Under the pieces are notes generated by a model, which was given only the letters and a program-made list of their open reading frames with translations, did no database searches and was not told where the DNA came from. 10,172 nt of DNA, from contig VAYE01000155.1 in assembly GCA_005883235.1 (NCBI GenBank), positions 1 to 10,172 of the forward strand, written 5' to 3'. This stretch comes from Actinomycetota bacterium (GTDB lineage Bacteria > Actinomycetota > Thermoleophilia > Gaiellales > Gaiellaceae). The position numbers were made by a program, and so were the translations under genes. Shown in pieces: positions 6,243 to 10,172 of the stretch. The first letter of the stretch is position 1; every line of letters starts with the position of its first letter.

Positions 6243-6365
6243 GTGAATCTCATACTTCACCAAAGCGCAACTGGCACGATCAGCATATCCCCCAAAAGAG
6301 GCATGTTCTGGCGGAAACCCGAGTGAAGTAGCGGGTCGGAAAATCACTTGACCGAGCTACTTGAC
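6243..6365. promoter_or_regulatory. Cluster of ACTTSAC operator-like boxes
   Basis: Four copies of the 7-mer ACTT(C/G)AC: 6254-6260 plus strand, 6323-6329 minus strand, 6346-6352 and 6359-6365 plus strand. A half box GTGAA (6243-6247) forms a palindrome with the first. The last two are 13 bp apart, and the last overlaps the -35 of the plus-strand promoter. The cluster lies between the XRE-TPR gene and the predicted small RNA, so it is a candidate operator for both. Confidence 0.45.
6249..6277 (-). promoter_or_regulatory. Possible promoter of the XRE-TPR regulator
   Basis: On the minus strand GTGCCA (6272-6277, four of six to the -35 consensus), a 17-bp spacer, then TATGAG (6249-6254, four of six to the -10). 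Transcription would start near 6242, about 12 nt before the ATG, giving a very short leader. The palindrome GTGAA-N8-TTCAC (6243-6260) covers the -10, which fits repression by its own product. Confidence 0.4.
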
Positions 6366-6389
6366 GGACCGGACGAAGAGGCATACAGT
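6361..6389 (+). promoter_or_regulatory. Sigma-70-like promoter facing the predicted small RNA
   Basis: TTGACG (6361-6366, five of six), a 17-bp spacer, then TACAGT (6384-6389, four of six). This is the best -35/-10 pair in the window. Transcription would begin near 6396. No protein gene follows on the plus strand before a strong hairpin about 130 nt further on. Confidence 0.55.
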
Positions 6390-6395
6390 GAGCCT

Positions 6396-6563
6396 ACTTG
6401 CAGGGAGCCGGACGCCAGGTTCCTGCAGGTGGCGCGTCACACGAAGCGACAGCTACGAAGGCGTGGCTGGGCCGCAGAGCCAAGCTTTCGGGGCCATCGC
6501 CCAGGTGACGAAAGCGCCCCAAGGATTGACCCCCGGGAGCCGCAGCCGGGGGTCATTCCGTTT
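6396..6563 (+). ncRNA. Predicted structured small RNA, about 168 nt, unknown family
   Basis: Bounded by the promoter just upstream and the terminator hairpin at 6523-6559. Internal helices seen by eye: GCAGGGA/TTCCTGC (6400-6406 with 6420-6426), CAGCTAC-GAAGGC-GTGGCTG (6450-6469, one G-T pair), and GCTTTCG/CGAAAGC (6484-6490 with 6509-6515) enclosing GGGC-CATC-GCCC (6491-6502). A closing helix CTTG/CAAG (6397-6400 with 6520-6523) may compete with the first stem. It does not match the cores I know for tRNA, tmRNA, RNase P, SRP RNA, or the c-di-GMP, c-di-AMP, cobalamin, SAM, TPP, FMN, glycine or ykkC riboswitches. The downstream transporter is on the opposite strand, so this is no cis-leader. 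Exact ends are estimates. Confidence 0.5.
6523..6563. terminator. Strong intrinsic-type terminator hairpin
   Basis: GGA-T-TGACCCCCGG pairs with CCGGGGGTCA-T-TCC: 13 pairs with one T-T mismatch and a 9-nt loop (6537-6545). It is followed on the plus strand by GTTT (6560-6563). It ends the predicted small RNA; being symmetric, it can also stop minus-strand transcripts from the transporter, whose stop codon is about 25 bp away. The T tract is short on both sides. Confidence 0.65.
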
Positions 6564-6586
6564 GAGGGGACACGTGGTTCCCCGAA

Positions 6587-8023
6587 CTACGCGCCGACGG
6601 CCGGTTCCGGAGCCCCGGTCGGGTGCTCCTGGCCGACTTGCTTGATCGTCAGGATCGACAGGATCGCTCCGCCGAACGCGATCGCCGCGCCCACGTACAG
6701 GGCGTGGTGGTAGCCCGTCACGAACTGGGTCCTCGGGTCGCCCGTCCCGGGATGGATCTGCGTCGCCACGACGGCGCCCATGACTGCGATCCCGAGCGAG
6801 CCTCCGACCTGGCGCATGCTGTTGATCACCGCGGAGCCCACGCCGGCCTTGGCGATCGGTACCGAGCCCATGGCCGCGGCCGTCGTCGGCGTCATCACGA
6901 GCGCCATGCCGAACCCGCCGATGACGAGCCCGGGCAGGATGTTCCAGAAGCTCGAGGCCGCGTCCAGGGTCGAGAAGATCACGAGCGACACCGTCACAAG
7001 CAGCATTCCGAAGGCCATCAGCCAGCGCGAGCCGAGGCGATCGGACAGCCGTCCCGCCTGCGGGGCGACGAGGATGATCAGCACCGTCATCGGGAGAAAG
7101 GTGGCGCCGGTCTGGATCGCCGAGTACCCGAGGATGTTCTGGATGAAGAGGGAGTTGAAGAAGAAGATCCCGAACATCGCCAGCCCGACGAGCAGCATCA
7201 CGGCGTTCGAGCCCGCGAAGGTCGGATCGCGGAAGAGCGAGAGGTCGAGCATCGGGATCCGCTGGTGCAGCTCGAGCAAGACGAACACGGTGAGGGCGAC
7301 GGCGGCGACGCCGAAGAGCGACAGGACCTGCGCCGACGTCCAGGCGTGGTGGTTCGTCGAGATGAGGGCGTACGTCAGCGCGAACAGGCCGACGCCTGAG
7401 GACACGAGGCCGGGCAGGTCGAGCCGCTGCTCATGCGAGGTGTCGCGGGTCTCGTCGATGAACAGTCGCGCGGCGATGATCCCGACGACGCCGATCGGGA
7501 CGTTGATGAAGAAGATCCAGCCCCAGCTGATCTTCTCGGTCAACACGCCGCCCACGAGCGGGCCGATCGCGAGCGCCATCGCCGAGACGCCGGCCCAGAT
7601 GCCGATCGCCATCCCGCGCTGGCGCGGCGGGAACGTCGCCGTGATGATCGAGAGCGTGGCCGGGTTCATGAGCGCGGCCCCGATGCCCTGGACGGTGCGC
7701 GCGGCGATCAGAACCTCGGGGCCGTTGGCGAGGCCGCAGGCGAGGGACGACGCGGTGAAGATCACGAGGCCGCTGATGAAGATCGCGCGGCGGCCGAGGA
7801 GGTCGGCCAGCTTCCCGCCGGTGAGCAAGAGGACGCCGAAGGTGAGCGCGTAGGCGTTCACGACCCATTCGAGCTCCGCACGGTCGATCTTGAGCGCCCG
7901 CTGCATCGACGGCAGCGCGACGTTCACGACGGTGTTGTCGAGCATGATCATGAAGAGGCCGAACGCCACCGCGGCGAGCGTCCACCACTTGCGGTTCTCG
8001 GGAGCGAAGAGCCTGGCCCTCAT
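6587..8023 (-). CDS. DHA2-family MFS drug/H+ antiporter (EmrB/QacA type)
   Basis: 478 residues with about 14 hydrophobic segments. Proton-driven export of lipophilic or cationic compounds across the inner membrane is the family role. Seen: motif D1 LDNTVVNVALPSM (28-40), motif A GKLADLLGRRAIF (70-82), motif B ARTVQGIGAALMNPAT (108-123), and motif C with IGPLVGGVLTEKISWGWIFF in the fifth helix (153-172). A second-half motif-A-like AGRLSDRLGSRWLMAFGM is also present, and a short basic/polar C-terminus. ATG at 8023 is chosen because GAGGAGG precedes it closely and the first helix follows; a longer frame to 8113 only adds 30 Arg/Pro-rich residues overlapping the divergent gene. The substrate cannot be told from sequence. 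It is divergent from the acyl-CoA synthetase gene and has no adjacent TetR or MarR regulator. Confidence 0.93.
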   Translation of the reverse strand: MRARLFAPENRKWWTLAAVAFGLFMIMLDNTVVNVALPSMQRALKIDRAELEWVVNAYALTFGVLLLTGGKLADLLGRRAIFISGLVIFTASSLACGLANGPEVLIAARTVQGIGAALMNPATLSIITATFPPRQRGMAIGIWAGVSAMALAIGPLVGGVLTEKISWGWIFFINVPIGVVGIIAARLFIDETRDTSHEQRLDLPGLVSSGVGLFALTYALISTNHHAWTSAQVLSLFGVAAVALTVFVLLELHQRIPMLDLSLFRDPTFAGSNAVMLLVGLAMFGIFFFNSLFIQNILGYSAIQTGATFLPMTVLIILVAPQAGRLSDRLGSRWLMAFGMLLVTVSLVIFSTLDAASSFWNILPGLVIGGFGMALVMTPTTAAAMGSVPIAKAGVGSAVINSMRQVGGSLGIAVMGAVVATQIHPGTGDPRTQFVTGYHHALYVGAAIAFGGAILSILTIKQVGQEHPTGAPEPAVGA

Positions 8024-8051
8024 AGTCCTCCTCGAACGTCGATGCCGGCCG

Positions 8052-8057
8052 TAATGT
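8052..8057 (+). promoter_or_regulatory. Possible -10 for a leaderless synthetase transcript
   Basis: TAATGT fits the TANNNT -10 pattern of actinobacterial leaderless promoters and ends 7 nt before the GTG at 8065, so transcription could start at the start codon. No Shine-Dalgarno is present. The whole divergent gap is only 41 bp (8024-8064), and no -35 is evident. Confidence 0.4.
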
Positions 8058-8064
8058 TCCGGCC

Positions 8065-9948
8065 GTGCCGGATTTCGTCTGGGTACCGACTCCCGAGATC
8101 GTAGAGACGGCAAACGTGAACAGGCTCGCTCGGCTGCTCGGGTGTGCCGACTACCACGAGCTGCACCGCGTGTCGATCGAGGAGCCCGGGCGGTTCTGGC
8201 CCGCGGTCGTCGAGGACCTGGGCCTCGAGTTCTCCGAGCCGTGGGAGCGCGTCCTCGACACGACCGACGGGATCGAGTGGGCGCGCTGGTTCGTCGGCGG
8301 CAAGCTCAACCTCGCCCGGAGCTGCGTCCACAGCTGGGCGGAACGTACGCCGGACGCGCGCGCGGCCGTCTTCCTCGGGGAGGACGGCGAGCGGCGCGAG
8401 CTGACCTGGGCGGAGATGTCGCGCGCCGTGACGCGGCTCGCGGAGGCCCTCGTCGGGCTCGGAGTCGAGGCCGGCGACCGGGTCGCGTTCTACATGCCGA
8501 TGTGCCCGGAGGTCGCAATCGCCTCACACGCGTGCGCGCACGTGGGAGCGGTGCAAGTTCCCATCTTCTCCGGCTTCGCCGCGCCGGCGATCGCCCAGCG
8601 GCTCCAGGACTCCGGCGCAAAGGTTGTCGTCACCGCCGACTGGTCGCTTCGCCGGGGCAAGCGGGTCCCGATGCTGGAGACGATCGAGGAGGCCCGACGC
8701 GAGGCGGCGATGGTCGAGCACGTCGTCGTGTGGCGGCGCGAGACGGCGGAGTGGGACGCGGACCTGGGCCCCGGCGAGCTCCCGCCGCTTCAGGTCGACT
8801 CGGAGCACCCGTACCTGCTCGCCTACACCTCGGGGACGACCGGGAAGCCGAAGGGCGCTCTCCACGTGCAGGGCGGCTTCCTCGTCTCGATCGCGCGCGA
8901 GACCGCCTACCAGTCGGACGTCCGTCCCGGCGACCGGATCCACTTCGCAACCGACATGGGCTGGATCATGGGTCCCTGGACGGTGGTGGGCGGCGGCGCC
9001 GTGGGCGCGACGGTGGTCTACGCGGAGGGCGCGCCCGACTGGCCCGAGGACAGGCTCTGGCGGCTGGTGGAGTCGGAGCGGGTGACGATGCTCGGCATCT
9101 CGCCCACCCTGGCCCGCGCCCTGCGCGCGAAGGGAGACCCGGCGGCCGACCTCTCCTCGCTCCGGACGCTCACGACGACCGGCGAGCCCTGGAACCGCGA
9201 CCCGTACCTGTGGCTCTTCGAACGAGTCGGCGGCGGCCGCGCTCCGATCGTCAACATCTCCGGCGGGACCGAGGTCGGCGCCTGCTTCCTGACGACCTGC
9301 ATCGTCGAGCCGATCAAGCCCGTCGCGCTGGGCTTCCCGGCGCTCGGGCAGGCGATGGACGTGGTCGGCCCCGACGGTGAGCCGGTGCGCGGCGAGGTCG
9401 GCGAGCTCGTCTGCCGCCGGCCGTGGCCCGGGATGACGCGCGGGATCTGGGGCGACCCGGAGCGCTACCTCGAGACGTACTGGCGGCGTTTCCCGGGCGT
9501 CTGGACGCACGGCGACTGGGCGTCGGTCGACGAGGACGGCTACTGGTTCCTGCACGGCCGCTCCGACGACACGCTCAACATCGCCGGCAAGCGGATCGGC
9601 CCGGCGGAGCTCGAGTCGGCGGCGGTGAGCCATGCGGACGTCGCCGAGGCGGCCGCGGTCGGCGTCCCGCACGAGGTCAAGGGCGAGGTGGCCTGGATCT
9701 TCTGCGTCCCGAAGCCGGGCGTCGCTGTGGGACCAGAGCTCGCGCGCGACGTGGCGAGCGCAGTGACCGACGAGCTCGGCAAGGCCTTCCGGCCTGAGAG
9801 AATCCTGTTCGTGACCGCACTCCCCAAGACTCGCAGCGCGAAGATCGTCCGCCGCGCCGTCCGCGCGCGCGTCCTGGGCCAGGATCCGGGCGACCTCTCG
9901 TCGCTCGAGAACCCCGAGGCGCTGGAGGAGATCTCGCGTGTCGTCTGA
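8065..9948 (+). CDS. Acetyl-/acyl-CoA synthetase-like AMP-binding ligase
   Basis: 627 residues, near the ~650 of acetyl-CoA synthetases. ANL-family enzymes activate a carboxylate with ATP to an acyl-adenylate and then to the CoA thioester. Seen: an acetyl-CoA-synthetase-like N-terminal cap (1-85, with the GRFWPAV region), P-loop YTSGTTGKPKG (254-264), DMGWIMGPW (297-305), TTGEPWN, adenine-site NISGGTEVG (397-405) instead of the WWQTETG of true Acs, hinge THGDWASVDEDGYWFLHGRS (481-500), LNIAGKRIGPAELE (504-517), and C-terminal PKTRSAKIVRR with catalytic Lys593. The usual SGK is SAK. The altered adenine motif makes acetate less certain; other short acyl acids are possible. Start GTG 8065, probably leaderless. 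The stop overlaps the SDR start by 11 nt, indicating an operon. Confidence 0.92.
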   Translation: MPDFVWVPTPEIVETANVNRLARLLGCADYHELHRVSIEEPGRFWPAVVEDLGLEFSEPWERVLDTTDGIEWARWFVGGKLNLARSCVHSWAERTPDARAAVFLGEDGERRELTWAEMSRAVTRLAEALVGLGVEAGDRVAFYMPMCPEVAIASHACAHVGAVQVPIFSGFAAPAIAQRLQDSGAKVVVTADWSLRRGKRVPMLETIEEARREAAMVEHVVVWRRETAEWDADLGPGELPPLQVDSEHPYLLAYTSGTTGKPKGALHVQGGFLVSIARETAYQSDVRPGDRIHFATDMGWIMGPWTVVGGGAVGATVVYAEGAPDWPEDRLWRLVESERVTMLGISPTLARALRAKGDPAADLSSLRTLTTTGEPWNRDPYLWLFERVGGGRAPIVNISGGTEVGACFLTTCIVEPIKPVALGFPALGQAMDVVGPDGEPVRGEVGELVCRRPWPGMTRGIWGDPERYLETYWRRFPGVWTHGDWASVDEDGYWFLHGRSDDTLNIAGKRIGPAELESAAVSHADVAEAAAVGVPHEVKGEVAWIFCVPKPGVAVGPELARDVASAVTDELGKAFRPERILFVTALPKTRSAKIVRRAVRARVLGQDPGDLSSLENPEALEEISRVV

Positions 9949-10172
9949 GCGCCTCGAGGGTGTCGCACTCGTCACGGGCGGCGGGCGCGGAATCGGCGCC
10001 GGAATCGCGCGTGAGCTCGCCGACGCCGGGATGCGCGTCGCCGTCAGCGCTCGAACGGCGGAGGAGGTCGAGGCCGTCGCGGCGGAGATCGGCGGAATCG
10101 CACTCGTCGGAGACGTCTCGCGCCCCGAGGACGTCGAGCGCTGGGTGCGGGAGGTCGGCGAGATCGACCTGC
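9938..10172 (+). CDS. Short-chain dehydrogenase/reductase (partial, C-terminus off right edge)
   Basis: 78 complete codons are visible. Seen: the Rossmann start VALVTGGGRGIGAGIAREL, with the cofactor motif TGGGRGIG (residues 13-20), a VAVSAR strand whose Arg after Ser-Ala hints at NADP(H), and a GDVSRPEDVERWV segment with the Asp contacting adenine. Catalytic Ser-Tyr-Lys would lie off the window, so the substrate is unknown. GTG at 9938 is supported by GGAGGAG seven bases upstream inside the synthetase gene. The 11-nt overlap with the synthetase suggests translational coupling and a shared pathway, for example reduction or oxidation of an acyl-CoA or related intermediate (inference). Confidence 0.9.
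   Translation, partial: MSSERLEGVALVTGGGRGIGAGIARELADAGMRVAVSARTAEEVEAVAAEIGGIALVGDVSRPEDVERWVREVGEIDL

Noticed and set aside
6396..6563. Cyclic-di-GMP-I riboswitch, because of GCAGAGCC followed by a G-rich stem
   Set aside because: The upstream AGGGCAAACC half and GAAA-capped helix are missing, the GCAAAGCC core is not exact, and no gene follows on the same strand.
6348..6713. Plus-strand open frames of 94-121 codons over the small RNA region
   Set aside because: They run through the terminator hairpin and into the antisense of the transporter gene, lack a good ribosome site, and have no protein-like pattern.
8024..8113. Longer N-terminus for the MFS transporter
   Set aside because: The extra 30 residues are Arg/Pro-rich and overlap the divergent gene; ATG 8023 has GAGGAGG just upstream.
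8524..9975. 483-codon minus-strand open frame opposite the AMP-binding ligase
   Set aside because: Arg/Asp/Ala-rich antisense reading with no motifs, while the plus strand has the full ANL motif set.
1..10172. CRISPR arrays, phage genes, toxin-antitoxin or restriction genes
   Set aside because: No regularly spaced repeats and no such protein motifs were seen on either strand.

Overview
High-GC bacterial chromosome segment with frequent GTG starts. The actinobacterial flavour of the rhodanese, XRE-TPR regulator and MFS genes, plus a foldback repeat, suggests a Thermoleophilia/Gaiellales-like actinobacterium. That placement is inference; no rRNA or marker gene is present. Most genes lie on the minus strand and read right to left from about 8.0 kb down to 0; the last 2.1 kb is on the plus strand.

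Layout, in minus-strand transcription order: (1) a DHA2-type 14-TM drug/H+ antiporter (6587-8023). (2) A 356-bp intergenic region with a predicted plus-strand structured small RNA (about 6396-6563) ending at a strong hairpin, and a cluster of ACTTSAC boxes next to the start of an XRE-TPR regulator. (3) A tight cluster: XRE-TPR regulator (4884-6230), a tiny hydrophobic peptide gene (4750-4869) and a thioredoxin-fold lipoprotein (3845-4735). (4) A 165-bp MITE-like foldback element (3678-3842) placed between the lipoprotein stop codon and a rhodanese gene (2832-3656) whose usual start appears to be missing. (5) A strong hairpin, then selD (selenophosphate synthetase) and a NadM-like nucleotidyltransferase 10 nt apart, a short repeat region, and a partial archaeal-type phosphoglycerate mutase running off the left edge. 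On the plus strand, an acyl/acetyl-CoA synthetase-like gene (8065-9948) diverges from the transporter with only 41 bp between them and overlaps the start of an SDR dehydrogenase that runs off the right edge.

The most interesting part is 4750-6563. A cytosolic HTH-TPR protein is followed directly by a 36-39 residue peptide with a hydrophobic N-terminal part and a short polar tail. Its own promoter region carries repeated boxes that also flank the promoter of an orphan structured RNA. This arrangement resembles RRNPP regulator/peptide pairs (Rap-Phr, PlcR-PapR, Rgg-SHP), but the functional link is a hypothesis. The other genes are ordinary metabolism: selenium activation, sulfur transfer, NAD synthesis, glycolysis and acyl-CoA activation.
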